A stretch of 64,000 nt of DNA from Eubacterium oxidoreducens (GTDB taxonomy: Bacteria > Bacillota > Clostridia > Lachnospirales > Lachnospiraceae): contig NZ_FMXR01000007.1 of the NCBI RefSeq assembly GCF_900104415.1, positions 62,001 through 126,000 of the forward strand, written 5' to 3'. The notes under the pieces were generated by a model. It ran no database searches. It was not told the origin of the DNA and saw nothing but the letters and a program-made list of their open reading frames with translations. The position numbers were made by a program, and so were the translations under genes. Numbering within the stretch: position 1 is the stretch's first letter; each line of letters begins with the position of its first letter. Below are positions 51,368 through 61,232 of this stretch, in pieces.

Positions 51368-51715
51368 ATGAACCTTAAAGACTGTTATGAAGCAATTGGT
51401 GGGGATTATGATGATGTAATGAGCCGGTTGCCCAAGGAAGATCTTGTAGAAAAATTTTTAAAAAAGCTGGTGGAAGGAGAAGAATACGGGCAATTGCTTA
51501 ATGCGGTGCAGCTAGCAGATTACAAAAGTGTTTTTGCCGCTTCACATACACTGAAAGGAGTGTGCGCAAATCTAGGATTGAAAGAACTTTGTGAAGTTGT
51601 CTCACAATTGTGTGAAAACGTTCGGGGAGGTGAACCCAAAGAGGATATCACACCGCTTGTTGACGCTGTAAAAAAGCAGTATCTAAGACTGAAAGAAAAC
51701 GTCACACAATTGTAA
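51368..51715 (+). CDS. HPt (histidine phosphotransfer) domain protein
   Basis: 115 residues, a stand-alone HPt four-helix bundle. The phosphorylatable His is in 'VFAASHTLKGVCANLGLKELCE' (about residue 60), matching the consensus A-H-x-L-K-G-x-x-x-x-(L/F)-G. ATG 51368 follows AAAGGTG. It would shuttle phosphate between a histidine kinase and a response regulator; its partners are not in the window. A chemoreceptor gene follows after 213 bp on the same strand but has its own promoter. Confidence 0.92.
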   Translation: MNLKDCYEAIGGDYDDVMSRLPKEDLVEKFLKKLVEGEEYGQLLNAVQLADYKSVFAASHTLKGVCANLGLKELCEVVSQLCENVRGGEPKEDITPLVDAVKKQYLRLKENVTQL

Positions 51716-51846
51716 AAACATGTATACCGAGTATACAACAAAAGGTAAAATACACAAATATTCGCGAAAAAAACACGTAAATGTACAAATAATAATGCGA
51801 AATCACTGTGAATTTAGACAAAATAGGAAAAAAGGACGATTTTAAC

Positions 51847-51888
51847 TTGAATATGTATAGCCTATTACTTATAATAAAGTCTAGGCTA
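51847..51888 (+). promoter_or_regulatory. Promoter with palindromic operator upstream of chemoreceptor
   Basis: TTGAAT (51847-51852), 17 bp, TATAAT (51870-51875). The inverted repeat TAGCCTA (51858-51864) / TAGGCTA (51882-51888) brackets the -10, a likely repressor site. Both arms lie on about the same helical face (24 bp apart). Confidence 0.6.
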
Positions 51889-51928
51889 GGAAATTTCTAA
51901 ATTGCGGAAGGAGAAAGAGGGAAGATCA

Positions 51929-53662
51929 ATGAAGAAAAGTATAGGAGCAAAAGTCTTTACATGGCTCATTATAATGGGTATTATCATGGCTGCAGTAATT
52001 GCAATTAACATCTACTCATTGAAAGAAATTCAGAAAGATAATGAGAAAATGTCAGGTTATCTTTCCACAGAGCAGGTAAAGGGTGATTTGTCAACAGCGT
52101 TCCAGCAAGCGCAGCTTTATGCTAATCTTTGCTATTTCAAGCAAGGAACGGAAGAAATTGACACCATGAGAGAAAAACTAGGCGCAGCAATCGAAACAAT
52201 GAATGCAGACGCTGCAACGCTTTCTGAGACAGCGAATGCACTCGCGAAAACCGAATCCGATGTTTCAGAAGTTATGATTACCTGGATGGAAGGCGTACAA
52301 TCCTTCTCCGACTATTGCCAGGGAATTTTGGATCTTGCAAATGAAGAAAAATTTGATGATGTTATGACACAGGTAAACGGCATTAAAGAAGCTAAGACTG
52401 CAGCACAGGATGCGGAGACAGCATATAATGAGTTGTTAGTGGAAAAGCAGGCTCAGCTTGAAAAAGCAAGTGCAGGTCAGATTTCAAAATCTATAAAATT
52501 GGATTTGATTTTGCTTGTGATTTACATAATAATCTTTATCATTGCCATTGTAATTGTACAAAAGAGAGTGGCAAAACCGGCTAAAGAATCCGGAAGAATG
52601 ATTGAAGATATCGTACAAAAACTTCAAAATAACGAAGGTGACTTAACAGAAAGACTTCCTGTTAAATACCAGGATGAAATCGGACAGATGTCTAACGGCA
52701 TCAATGGATTTATTGAACAGCTTCAAGGAATTATGTTAACACTTAAAGAAGATGCAGAGAATTTGAGTGCAGCAGCAGAATCTGTAGCAAATGAAGTTGG
52801 AGAGTCCAATGAAAATGCCAGCAATGTATCTGCAACAATGGAAGAGATGTCAGCAAGTATCGAAGAAATCTCTGCAACACTTGGACAGATTGCAGAAGGC
52901 AGCGACAATGTACTTGCAGATGTTAATAATATGAGTGAGAACGTATCTAACGGCGTAGGTCTTGTAAATGAAATCAAGGGACGTGCAGCATCTATGCGTG
53001 CTGAGACAATTGAAGGCAAAGAAGGCACTTCAGAGTCTATGAATGAGATGCGCGATACGCTTACAGGCGCTGTAGAAGAAAGCCGTAGCGTAGAACAGAT
53101 TAATGAATTGACAGGCGAAATCTTAAATATTGCTTCACAGACGAATCTTCTTGCGTTGAATGCATCTATCGAGGCAGCTCGAGCAGGAGAAGCCGGTAAG
53201 GGATTCGCAGTAGTTGCGGATGAAATTTCGAAACTGGCAGCTAATTCAGCAGAGACAGCAAACAATATTCAGGATATCTCGAATATGGTTACCGGTGCTG
53301 TACAAAGACTTGCTGATAAGGCAGAAGAGATGCTTAGCTTTATCGATGAAAAGGTTATGGAAGATTATGACAAGTTCGTCGAAGTCGTAGATCAGTATCG
53401 TGATGACGCAGAAAGCGTTAACGAAATCATGGAAGAGTTTGAGAGAAATACGCAGACGATTACTGAGACAATGGAAAGCATGAACATTGGTCTTAATGAT
53501 GTATCCGTAGCAATCGGTGAAAATGCACAGGGTGTAACCTTGGTAGCACAAAGTACCGTTGAACTGGTTCAGGCTATGGAAAATATTAAAGATGAAAGTA
53601 ACACAAATCAGGAAATTTCATCACAGCTTAATGATGAAGTTGGCAAATTTAAGAACTTATAA
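51929..53662 (+). CDS. Methyl-accepting chemotaxis protein
   Basis: 577 residues from ATG 51929 (GGAAGGAG/GAGGG upstream). TM1 (about 11-32), a helical extracytoplasmic domain of about 150 residues resembling a four-helix bundle ('[25 protein letters not shown]'), TM2 (about 192-213), HAMP ('[39 protein letters not shown]') and the signalling coiled coil with tip '[20 protein letters not shown]' (about 404-423). It shares overall plan with the receptor at 15165-16955 ('[16 protein letters not shown]' versus '[16 protein letters not shown]'), suggesting paralogues. Ligand unknown. Confidence 0.94.
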   Translation: MKKSIGAKVFTWLIIMGIIMAAVIAINIYSLKEIQKDNEKMSGYLSTEQVKGDLSTAFQQAQLYANLCYFKQGTEEIDTMREKLGAAIETMNADAATLSETANALAKTESDVSEVMITWMEGVQSFSDYCQGILDLANEEKFDDVMTQVNGIKEAKTAAQDAETAYNELLVEKQAQLEKASAGQISKSIKLDLILLVIYIIIFIIAIVIVQKRVAKPAKESGRMIEDIVQKLQNNEGDLTERLPVKYQDEIGQMSNGINGFIEQLQGIMLTLKEDAENLSAAAESVANEVGESNENASNVSATMEEMSASIEEISATLGQIAEGSDNVLADVNNMSENVSNGVGLVNEIKGRAASMRAETIEGKEGTSESMNEMRDTLTGAVEESRSVEQINELTGEILNIASQTNLLALNASIEAARAGEAGKGFAVVADEISKLAANSAETANNIQDISNMVTGAVQRLADKAEEMLSFIDEKVMEDYDKFVEVVDQYRDDAESVNEIMEEFERNTQTITETMESMNIGLNDVSVAIGENAQGVTLVAQSTVELVQAMENIKDESNTNQEISSQLNDEVGKFKNL

Positions 53663-53674
53663 GAGTTTGCTTTG

Positions 53675-53711
53675 GCAGTCCTTGCATAACAGCAAGGGCT
53701 GCTTTTTTTAT
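53675..53711 (+). terminator. Terminator after chemoreceptor gene
   Basis: GCAGTCCTTGC pairs with GCAAGGGCTGC (one G-T pair), loop ATAACA, followed by TTTTTTTATTT. Confidence 0.88.
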
Positions 53712-53739
53712 TTAATAGGAAATTGCTCTGCATTTCCTA

Positions 53740-53757
53740 GTCAAGACTCGCGCGAGC
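53740..53757. repeat. Possible truncated remnant of the dispersed repeat
   Basis: GTCAAGACTCGCGCGAGC matches, in inverse orientation, the terminal stem of the 126-bp repeat (GTCAAGACTCGC..). Only about 12 bp agree exactly, so it could be chance. Confidence 0.3.
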
Positions 53758-53789
53758 AAAGGGAATTTAAAATAGCAATAATAAACCTG

Positions 53790-53840
53790 TTGACAATCCG
53801 GGAAAAACGTGGATAATAATAGTTGAACATATATTCAACT
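53790..53840 (+). promoter_or_regulatory. Promoter and ArsR/SmtB-type operator of the metal efflux operon
   Basis: TTGACA (53790-53795), 16 bp, GATAAT (53812-53817), followed at once by the perfect inverted repeat AGTTGAA-CATATA-TTCAACT (53821-53840), a classic ArsR/SmtB/CadC operator at the transcription start. Confidence 0.8.
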
Positions 53841-53862
53841 ATTAAACGATGGAGATGAAATC

Positions 53863-54219
53863 ATGCAAGACAAGATGTTTGAGTGCTGCTGTGAAGTGAT
53901 TCACGAAGGTGTTGTAAACGAAGTAAAACTTAATATGGACAGTGAGAAGAATTATCAGGCGCTGGCTACGTTGTACAAGATGTTTGGAGATCCGACCAGG
54001 GTGAAGATCTTGCATGCTCTTAGACAGCATGAGATGTGTGTATGTGATTTGGCAGCACTTTTGGGTGTTACTAAGTCAGCAATCTCGCATCAGCTTAAGT
54101 CACTTAGATTGTCTAATCTTGTGCAAAACAGGAGAGAAGGACAGGTTGTTTATTATTCCCTCGCAGATGCACATGTGGAGATGATTTTGGATTTGGGTAT
54201 GGAACATATTAATGAGTAA
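53863..54219 (+). CDS. ArsR/SmtB family metal-responsive repressor
   Basis: 118 residues. Winged HTH 'LATLYKMFGDPTRVKILHALRQHEMCVCDLAALLGVTKSAISHQLKSLRLSNLVQNRREGQVVYYSL'. 'CVCDLA' is the alpha3 metal site of ArsR/CadC members, and the N-terminal 'FECCCEVIHEG' supplies further Cys as in CadC. The C-terminal 'DAHVEMILDLGMEHINE' holds the alpha5 Asp/His ligands (D-x-H...H) of zinc sensors. It should repress this operon until Zn, Cd or Pb binds. The next gene begins 14 bp after the stop. Confidence 0.92.
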   Translation: MQDKMFECCCEVIHEGVVNEVKLNMDSEKNYQALATLYKMFGDPTRVKILHALRQHEMCVCDLAALLGVTKSAISHQLKSLRLSNLVQNRREGQVVYYSLADAHVEMILDLGMEHINE

Positions 54220-54233
54220 AGGAGAACAAAGGA

Positions 54234-54449
54234 ATGAAGAAGAAATTTAAGTGTGAAATTGATTGCGCGGACTGTGCAGCTAAGGTTGAAACAGCAATTA
54301 AGAAAATTGATGGTGTCAATGATGCTTCCGTTAATTTCCTGACGCAGAAATTTATTTTGGATGCAGAGGATGAACGCTTTGATGAAATATTAAATGAGGC
54401 TGAGAAAGTAGGGCAAAAGATCGAAAGCGACTTTGAAATTGTGAAATAA
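54234..54449 (+). CDS. Small heavy-metal-associated (HMA) domain protein
   Basis: 71 residues with AAAGGAG upstream. A single HMA ferredoxin-like fold (KKKFKCEIDCADCAAKVETAIKKIDGVNDASVNFLTQKFIL) with the metal-binding 'DCADC' CxxC pair. It replaces the N-terminal HMA domain missing from the downstream ATPase, so it is probably a metal chaperone or a detached regulatory domain for it. Confidence 0.9.
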   Translation: MKKKFKCEIDCADCAAKVETAIKKIDGVNDASVNFLTQKFILDAEDERFDEILNEAEKVGQKIESDFEIVK

Positions 54450-54529
54450 GCCAATGCTTTGTACGATGGATGAGGAAAAAGCAAAAAGACTAAGAAAATC
54501 ACTTTTGCCCCTGAGATTGAGGAGAAATA

Positions 54530-56401
54530 ATGACTAAGAAGCAAAAGAAGATGCTACGAGCAATTATAATTGCGGGAATCATCTATACGGTTTTGTTCGT
54601 GCTCGATAAATGTGGGATGCTCGAGAAACTGCCGATTATCGTAGCCGGCGTGCTATTTGCAATTCCATATGTAATCGTCGGTTATGATGTTGTGATCCGG
54701 TCTTGTAAAAGCATTGCTCATGGACAGGTGTTTAATGAATATTTTTTGATGATGGTGGCAACATTTGCAGCATTTGGTACCGGAGAATTTTCGGAAGGTG
54801 TGGCAGTTATGCTTTTCTACCAGATTGGCGAGTTGTTCCAAAGCTATGCAGTGGGAAGGTCGAGAGCCTCGATTGCAGAAATGATGAGTATAGCACCGGA
54901 ATATGCGAATCTTTTGCGAGAAGATGGTTCGGTGCAAGAAGTTGACCCGGATGATGTGCATGTTGGAGATGAAATATTGGTGCGTGCCGGAGAGAAAGTG
55001 CCTCTTGATGGTGTTGTCATACAAGGAACTTCTTTTCTTGATACTGCAGCGCTAACCGGAGAGTCGGTTCCGCAAAAAGTGACGGTTGGGGATGCAATAA
55101 TCAGCGGCTGCGTTAATGCACAAGGCGTTTTAAAGGTTCGGGTGACAAAAGAATATGAGGATTCTACGGTGGCAAGGATTCTTGATTTGGTAGAAAATGC
55201 CAGCAATAAAAAATCAAGAATGGAGAATTTTATTACGAGATTTGCCCGTTATTATACACCGGTCGTAACAATCGGTGCAGTGATCCTTGCATTTCTTCCG
55301 CCGATTATACTGCACGGTGGATTGGTTGAATGGATTCAAAGAGCATGTATCTTCTTGATAGTATCTTGTCCATGCGCACTTGTAATCTCCGTGCCACTGG
55401 GATTCTTTGGTGGAATTGGTGCAGCTTCAAGGATTGGAGTGCTGGTAAAAGGAAGCAATTACTTAGAAGTGGCAGCCAATTTAAAAACGCTGGTATTTGA
55501 TAAGACAGGAACACTGACCAAAGGACAATTTAAAGTAACGAAGCTGTGTCCGGCACCGGGATATACCAATGAAGAACTGCTGGAAATGGCAGCTCATGGA
55601 GAAGGAAATTCTACACATCCCATTGCACAGTCGGTATGTGAAGCTTATGATGGGACGCTGGATATGACACGAGTTTGTGAAGAGAGCGAGGTTGCCGGTC
55701 ATGGAATCGTGGTTCTCTATGAGGGAAAGAAATTATGCCTTGGTAATAACCGTCTGATGGATGCACATAACATTGTTTACGAGAAAAATGATACGATCGG
55801 AACCGTGGTTTATGTAGCACACGATGGAAGATATGTTGGAAGTATTGTGATTTCCGATGTGCTCAAAGAAGGCGCCAAAGACGCCATCAATCAGATGAAA
55901 CAGGTTGGAATCAAAAAGACCGTGATGCTGACAGGAGATCGAAGTGAGGTTGCCGGGGAGGTACAAAGGCAGCTGGGAATAGATGAGGTATATGCACAGC
56001 TTCTTCCGGCAGATAAAGTAGAGCGGGTCGAGGAACTTCTAAAGAAGCAGCCTGCTAATGAAAAGCTGGGATTTGTCGGCGATGGAATCAATGACGCACC
56101 GGTTCTTATGAGAGCGGATATAGGAATTGCCATGGGAAGTCTTGGCTCAGATGCGGCAATAGAAGCGGCTGATATCGTATTGATGGATGATGAGATACAA
56201 AAAATTGCGGCGATTGTAAGAATTGCGAAGAAAACGCAAAGGATTGTAAGACAAAATGTAATATTTGCAATTGGAGTAAAGATTTTGGTTCTTGTTTTGG
56301 GTGCATTAGGATATGCCAATATGTGGGAAGCCGTCTTTGCAGATGTAGGCGTAGCAGTGATTGCAATACTAAATTCGCTACGCGCACTTCGCACCAAATA
56401 A
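54530..56401 (+). CDS. Zn/Cd/Pb-translocating P1B-type ATPase
   Basis: 623 residues. Membrane helices at the N-terminus, actuator 'LTGESVPQ' (about 180), the CPC transport motif 'SCPCALVISVPLG' (about 277-283), phosphorylation site 'DKTGTLTKG' (about 323), 'GEGNSTHPIAQ' HP motif, 'MLTGDRSEVA', and hinge 'GDGINDAPVL' (about 517). The last helix carries 'FADVGVAVIAILNSLRAL', whose Asp is typical of the P1B-2 (ZntA/CadA) group. It exports Zn, Cd or Pb. The usual N-terminal HMA domain is absent and encoded by the preceding gene. Controlled by the ArsR repressor at the head of the operon. Confidence 0.94.
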   Translation: MTKKQKKMLRAIIIAGIIYTVLFVLDKCGMLEKLPIIVAGVLFAIPYVIVGYDVVIRSCKSIAHGQVFNEYFLMMVATFAAFGTGEFSEGVAVMLFYQIGELFQSYAVGRSRASIAEMMSIAPEYANLLREDGSVQEVDPDDVHVGDEILVRAGEKVPLDGVVIQGTSFLDTAALTGESVPQKVTVGDAIISGCVNAQGVLKVRVTKEYEDSTVARILDLVENASNKKSRMENFITRFARYYTPVVTIGAVILAFLPPIILHGGLVEWIQRACIFLIVSCPCALVISVPLGFFGGIGAASRIGVLVKGSNYLEVAANLKTLVFDKTGTLTKGQFKVTKLCPAPGYTNEELLEMAAHGEGNSTHPIAQSVCEAYDGTLDMTRVCEESEVAGHGIVVLYEGKKLCLGNNRLMDAHNIVYEKNDTIGTVVYVAHDGRYVGSIVISDVLKEGAKDAINQMKQVGIKKTVMLTGDRSEVAGEVQRQLGIDEVYAQLLPADKVERVEELLKKQPANEKLGFVGDGINDAPVLMRADIGIAMGSLGSDAAIEAADIVLMDDEIQKIAAIVRIAKKTQRIVRQNVIFAIGVKILVLVLGALGYANMWEAVFADVGVAVIAILNSLRALRTK

Positions 56402-56438
56402 ATGAGATAATTTTGAAATAAAATATTAAAACATAATT

Positions 56439-56507
56439 AATATCCCTTCGTTTCACTACGTGTTATCATAGTATTATGGTTATGAAATAAGTAAACGGAG
56501 GGATATT
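56439..56507 (+). promoter_or_regulatory. Inverted repeat that can pair with the ribosome site of the subtilase gene
   Basis: AATATCCCTTCGTTT (56439-56453) is complementary to AAACGGAGGGATATT (56493-56507) along 15 bp with one G-U pair. The right arm contains the Shine-Dalgarno GGAGGG and ends 3 bp before the start codon. If transcribed, it would hide the ribosome site. Confidence 0.7.
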
Positions 56508-56510
56508 TTT

Positions 56511-59500
56511 ATGAAAAAAAGAATTCTAACCACGATGATGTCGGGGCTTATGGCGGTAAGTCTGCTTCCGATGTCGGCATTTGCAACAGAGACGGACAAT
56601 GCTCAGCAGTCGGATGACTCAATTATTGAGGAAGGAGCTGAGTATGTCGAGGGACAAGTTATTGTTCTTTATAAGGATGGAAAGGTTACGACAGAAGCAT
56701 CCGGAAGCGCCACGCCTGAGGTGTCAGACGAATTTGGCTCTACAATGCGGTCGATAACGAGCTCCTCGAAAGTACGAAAGGAAATCAAAAAAGAACTGAA
56801 TAACACTTTGTCCGATCAGAAGAAAATTCTGAAAAAATCATTGGGGGAATCATATGTTGTAGAAGACACCATTGTATTTGATGATGACAATGAAAAGACA
56901 GATGATTTGGTAACGAGTGTGATCTCTTCCGATGAGTATACGACAGAGCAATTGGTCGAGAAGTTATCAAAAAACAGCTCGGTAGAGATTGCGGAGCCAA
57001 ACTATATCGTGAAGGCAGAGTCCACAACCAAGGCAACCGAGTCAATAAGTGATGAATATAAGGACACGGAATATCATCTGGATGATACGAATATAAAGCA
57101 GCTATGGAATAATTACACAGAAAGCGATGGCGAAGAGGTAGTCGTTGCAGTATTAGATACCGGTGTAGATTATTCACATGAAGATTTGAAAGATGTAATG
57201 TGGACCAATACACTTGCACCATCGGCCTTGGCAGGAGAGCATGGATTTGACTTTGTAAGCGATGATGCTTATCCGATGGATGATAACGGACATGGTTCAC
57301 ACTGTGCAGGTATCATTGCAGCAGAGGCGAATGATGCCGGAATTGCCGGTGTTGCCAGTAAAGCATCGGAAGTTAAGATTATGGGCGTGAAAGTATTAGA
57401 TGAAGCCGGTTCCGGATATGGTAGTGACATTTTGGCAGGATGGTATTATATCATGCAGGCATGTGAAAATGGCATTAACGTAAAAGCGGTAAACTGCTCA
57501 CTGGGTGGATCGTATCGAAGTGAAGTGGAGAGCCAGGTAATCAAAGAGTTGGGTGCTACCTATGGCGTGGTTAGCTGTCTTGCAGCCGGCAATGACACGC
57601 AAAATATTGATTACTTCGCATCAAGCCCTGCAAGTGTTGACTCGGATTGTGCATTAACGGTTGCGGCTACAAATGAAGAAGGAAATCTTGCAAGCTATTC
57701 CAATTATGGCGAAAAAAATGTAGATATTGCAGCACCGGGAACCAATATTGTTTCATCGGTAAGTTATAATAGCTTGCTTCCATATATTTATGATGATGCT
57801 CAGTTAGAAGAAGTCACACAAATCTATGGTGAAGTGACAGACAATGCAACGGTTGATACAGTGAACAGTACAGTAACCCTTGACCGTGTCAGTGATAATA
57901 TATCAGCATTTGGAACGGGTGTTTTAAAGACGACGGACAATACTGCAATAATGACTTTATCAAAGACAACGGCGCAAGGAACTCTTAGCGGTGCTGATTC
58001 TAATTTGGAGTGGACCATTAGCAATCCGACAAAAGGCGGAAAATATCTGCTGGTATTCCCATTCGATCATAGCGGACTTACCGGGGATGAAGCAGCCAAT
58101 ATGTTGTATCGGGTTATTACAAATGGTGAGGATGAAGTTGGTTTGGAATGCGGAGATTTCATTTTCAAGGAGACCGGAGAATTATCCTATTTAGAGGATG
58201 AAGATTTAGAAATTCGAGATATTACATTTTCATACTCTGCTATAAATGATATTTGGATGAATTTTAATATTGGTACTTGGGACAGTATGTATAGATTGTA
58301 TACCCAAAATGAAGTGGAAGCAGCCGGAGATGGTTATAGTGCGGGACTTGGAATTTTGGTAACAGCAAATGGCACAGAAGATATTACTGTTTTACTTGAG
58401 GATGTAGCGGTTACGAAACAGCTTTATGATGAAACGAATGATACATCGCTAGAAGACGAGTTTGGCAAATATGATCTTTATTCCGGAACTTCTATGGCGA
58501 CTCCGGTTGTGACAGGTTCTGTGGCCATGCTTGCAGCATTGAATCCTTCTGCAAGCGCACAAGAGCTGTGTGCAATGGTAAGAGGAAATGTTAATACGAA
58601 TAATGAAATTAAGGTTTCGACAGCCGGAGTGATTGATTTTTCTGATTATACAGATACAACCAAGCAGCAGACCGTGATTACGAAAGCAACGGTAGATGGC
58701 TCCAAAAAGACAGTTACGCTAAGCGGTGAGAATTTTGGAGATACGGCCGGCACACTTGCTTATTATGATATGAATGCAGAGGATTATGATGATTCAACGG
58801 ATGAGAACGTAACCGTTGATGCGTCCAAGATTAGTTGGAGTGACAGCGAGATTGTAATAAGTGATGCAAGTTTGATTGGTAAGAATGTGCAATTTACGAT
58901 AACAACCAGCGCCTCAAAGACGGCTAAGTATGCAGATTATCTTGTAGATGGTATGACAGAATTTACCGATGAAGGAACCATACCGCTTCTTACAATGACA
59001 GATGATTGGGGCGATGAAGTGGAAAGTGCACCGGGTATGTTAAACGGTAGCGATGTTTTGCGGTTTTATGACGCAAACGGTATCATTTATCAATATAATA
59101 GTTATAATAATGAAACGGCATACGGAGATGATTACTTAGATGACTATTCTGAGGATGATACTGCAGGTGGCGGATATTATATGGAAGCCGATCCGGCAGA
59201 ACTTCTTTCTTCTTATGATTGTGCATCAAAATGGAATCTAACAGATAAGCAGTCACAAAAACTTGCAATTAAGGATGTTTTAGGGGTTGCTTATGACCAA
59301 AATATTATTTATGAAATCTTGAAAATCTCTACGAGTGGAACGGAACATTATCTCCTGGCCGGTTATGATACGGATACGGCTGAATGGAACGTTTATTACG
59401 ACAGTTATGGAAAGAAAACGGCAGATATTCCATTTGCACAGTTGTCTAGTACAAGTATGACGGTTTACAATGGTTATTTGTATATGCTTGGTGGTTTGAG

Positions 59501-60572
59501 CAGTGTAGATGACGGACTTGGCGATAATTCGCAGGCACTTGATACGATTTATGCCGGTCAGATTTCGAAGGCTTCTTCTTGGACAACCAGCAATATGATG
59601 GTAGCTACGTTGCCGCAGACAACCTATGGAGGAAAGGTGCAAGCCTATGATGGTAAGATATATTATGCATTAGGACAGGAAAATGCCCTGATTTCACAGG
59701 ATGTATATTGTTATGACATTTCGAAAAAGACTTGCTCAACTTATGTGACGCTCCCGGATGTAATTCGTGATCCGGTGATTAAAACACATGCGATGAATGG
59801 CGCATATGCGGATTATTTGCAGGGAACTTTAGGAGTCTATGGAAATGGACTGGTGATAAGCGGTATTTCGTTTGACGGATATGGCGATATGCTTTATATC
59901 AATACAAGCAACAAAACTGTTTCGAGTGCTTATGCAACAATTCATAGTGGTGTGATTTATGATTCGGTTGTCGGCATGACCATTGGAGATAAAGTATATG
60001 TTGGATATGCGGATACCGGAGAAGATGGAGGCAGCGAGGCTATTCGTCTGCGCAGCTTCAGTCTTTCGACAAGTGCATTTTCTAATATTGAAATAAATTA
60101 TGCCGGTCTTGGAGGCGGAAGTGTTAGCGGAGATAACCTTTATGTGAAGGGTGAAAAAATCAGTGGAACCATCAAGGCAGATAGCGACTCATTTATCCAA
60201 AAAGTTGTGATAGATGGTAAGACCGTGAAGACCGGAACAGCTAAAACAAAGGTAAAATCTTATTCTTATTCTTTCACCGCTTCAAAAACAAAGCACATCA
60301 TTAAGGTTACTTTTGGCAAATATGTAAGTAAGGTGAAGTTTACAAAGAAGAAAACGAAGATTAAAGCAGGTAAGAGTTTTACGTTCAAGGCAACCACAAA
60401 CGGAACGAACAAGAATGTTAAGTGGAAAGTAAGCAATAAGAAATATGCGAAGATTACCGCGAAGGGCAAATTCACAGCCAAGAAAAAGGGCAAGGGTAAG
60501 ACCGTTAAGGTAACCGCAATTTCAAAAGAAAATTCTAAGTACAAAAAGACAATTAAGGTGAAAATCAAATAG
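56511..60572 (+). CDS. Secreted subtilisin-like serine protease (S8) with Kelch-like and Ig-like C-terminal regions
   Basis: 1353 residues. Signal peptide 'KKRILTTMMSGLMAVSLLPMSAFA'. An inhibitor-like propeptide (about 45-170; 'EGQVIVLYKDGKV', 'VEIAEPNYIVKA') precedes the peptidase domain: Asp in 'VAVLDTGVDYSHEDL' (about 216), His in 'NGHGSHCAGIIAA' (about 260) and Ser in 'YSGTSMATPVVTGS' (about 658). The Ser lies unusually far from the His because about 180 residues (430-620) are inserted. After it come an IPT/TIG-like domain (about 720-810), a Kelch-like beta-propeller region (about 940-1240; 'VYNGYLYMLGGLSS', 'AYDGKIYYALGQ') and a Lys-rich Ig-like domain. It probably degrades proteins outside the cell. 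Confidence 0.92.
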   Translation: MKKRILTTMMSGLMAVSLLPMSAFATETDNAQQSDDSIIEEGAEYVEGQVIVLYKDGKVTTEASGSATPEVSDEFGSTMRSITSSSKVRKEIKKELNNTLSDQKKILKKSLGESYVVEDTIVFDDDNEKTDDLVTSVISSDEYTTEQLVEKLSKNSSVEIAEPNYIVKAESTTKATESISDEYKDTEYHLDDTNIKQLWNNYTESDGEEVVVAVLDTGVDYSHEDLKDVMWTNTLAPSALAGEHGFDFVSDDAYPMDDNGHGSHCAGIIAAEANDAGIAGVASKASEVKIMGVKVLDEAGSGYGSDILAGWYYIMQACENGINVKAVNCSLGGSYRSEVESQVIKELGATYGVVSCLAAGNDTQNIDYFASSPASVDSDCALTVAATNEEGNLASYSNYGEKNVDIAAPGTNIVSSVSYNSLLPYIYDDAQLEEVTQIYGEVTDNATVDTVNSTVTLDRVSDNISAFGTGVLKTTDNTAIMTLSKTTAQGTLSGADSNLEWTISNPTKGGKYLLVFPFDHSGLTGDEAANMLYRVITNGEDEVGLECGDFIFKETGELSYLEDEDLEIRDITFSYSAINDIWMNFNIGTWDSMYRLYTQNEVEAAGDGYSAGLGILVTANGTEDITVLLEDVAVTKQLYDETNDTSLEDEFGKYDLYSGTSMATPVVTGSVAMLAALNPSASAQELCAMVRGNVNTNNEIKVSTAGVIDFSDYTDTTKQQTVITKATVDGSKKTVTLSGENFGDTAGTLAYYDMNAEDYDDSTDENVTVDASKISWSDSEIVISDASLIGKNVQFTITTSASKTAKYADYLVDGMTEFTDEGTIPLLTMTDDWGDEVESAPGMLNGSDVLRFYDANGIIYQYNSYNNETAYGDDYLDDYSEDDTAGGGYYMEADPAELLSSYDCASKWNLTDKQSQKLAIKDVLGVAYDQNIIYEILKISTSGTEHYLLAGYDTDTAEWNVYYDSYGKKTADIPFAQLSSTSMTVYNGYLYMLGGLSSVDDGLGDNSQALDTIYAGQISKASSWTTSNMMVATLPQTTYGGKVQAYDGKIYYALGQENALISQDVYCYDISKKTCSTYVTLPDVIRDPVIKTHAMNGAYADYLQGTLGVYGNGLVISGISFDGYGDMLYINTSNKTVSSAYATIHSGVIYDSVVGMTIGDKVYVGYADTGEDGGSEAIRLRSFSLSTSAFSNIEINYAGLGGGSVSGDNLYVKGEKISGTIKADSDSFIQKVVIDGKTVKTGTAKTKVKSYSYSFTASKTKHIIKVTFGKYVSKVKFTKKKTKIKAGKSFTFKATTNGTNKNVKWKVSNKKYAKITAKGKFTAKKKGKGKTVKVTAISKENSKYKKTIKVKIK

Positions 60573-60599
60573 ACCTGTCTAGGTAATGAAAAAGGTAGA

Positions 60600-60632
60600 A
60601 GAGGCCGCAAGTGATCTTGCGGTCTCTTACAT
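60600..60632 (+). terminator. Terminator after subtilase gene
   Basis: AGAGGCCGCAAG pairs with CTTGCGGTCTCT around TGAT, followed by TACATTTTAC. Confidence 0.8.
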
Positions 60633-60728
60633 TTTACAAAAATAGTGAAAAGGAATATAGACAATTCCATTCTTATGGAGGAAATGATACAATGATTTTG
60701 GCAAAATTATTGAGGGAGGATCTTACAG

Positions 60729-61232
60729 ATGGTTGCATTACAGCTTACAAATGAACAGCAATTTTTGGATGCGCTGCTTAAGAATAATACATTTGACAAT
60801 TTTTTGCTGGAAGAAGCTACAATCTTTTCGTTGGCGACGTTCTCGATTGACGGACATATCAATGAAAGTCTGTTAAAAGGCGATGATGAGAAGCGCGCGA
60901 TGTTTGAAGGATGTGACTGTCTGCCATTTTCTTATCTGAAGAAATCATTTGCGGCTTACTTTGCAGATCCAAAACTTATTCACTCTTATCAGTTGACCAT
61001 GAAACTTTCGACGGAGAATTTGATTCGGACGATTCGCGCCATTGATGAAAAATTATCGCCGGCAGATTATGCCGGATTATATATGAATTTTCGGATGCAG
61101 AATCAGCTTTTGACTTGTACACCGGGCGTGTCGCATCTGACATTTACGATGGATCATCAGGTGGATCGAGCTTGGGATCATATGACGGAAGTTTTTTTGA
61201 AGCAAAGCGGGCTGGAATATGAAGCGTTGTAG
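60729..61232 (+). CDS. DUF5721 family protein
   Basis: 167 residues; ATG 60729 follows GAGGGAGGATC. The opening 'MVALQLTNEQQFLDALLKNNTFDNFLLEEATIFSLATFSIDGHI' and the later 'CDCLPFSYLKKSF' and 'FHLVMKLS'-like 'SYQLTMKLSTENL' segments match, from memory, the DUF5721 family of Lachnospiraceae. Cytoplasmic, no membrane helix or catalytic motif. Function unknown. It stands alone between two terminators. Confidence 0.75.
   Translation: MVALQLTNEQQFLDALLKNNTFDNFLLEEATIFSLATFSIDGHINESLLKGDDEKRAMFEGCDCLPFSYLKKSFAAYFADPKLIHSYQLTMKLSTENLIRTIRAIDEKLSPADYAGLYMNFRMQNQLLTCTPGVSHLTFTMDHQVDRAWDHMTEVFLKQSGLEYEAL

Noticed and set aside
52723-53265. A 180-codon minus-strand open frame
   Set aside because: It lies fully antisense to the chemoreceptor and its composition mirrors the conserved signalling region; the same kind of shadow occurs opposite the other receptors.
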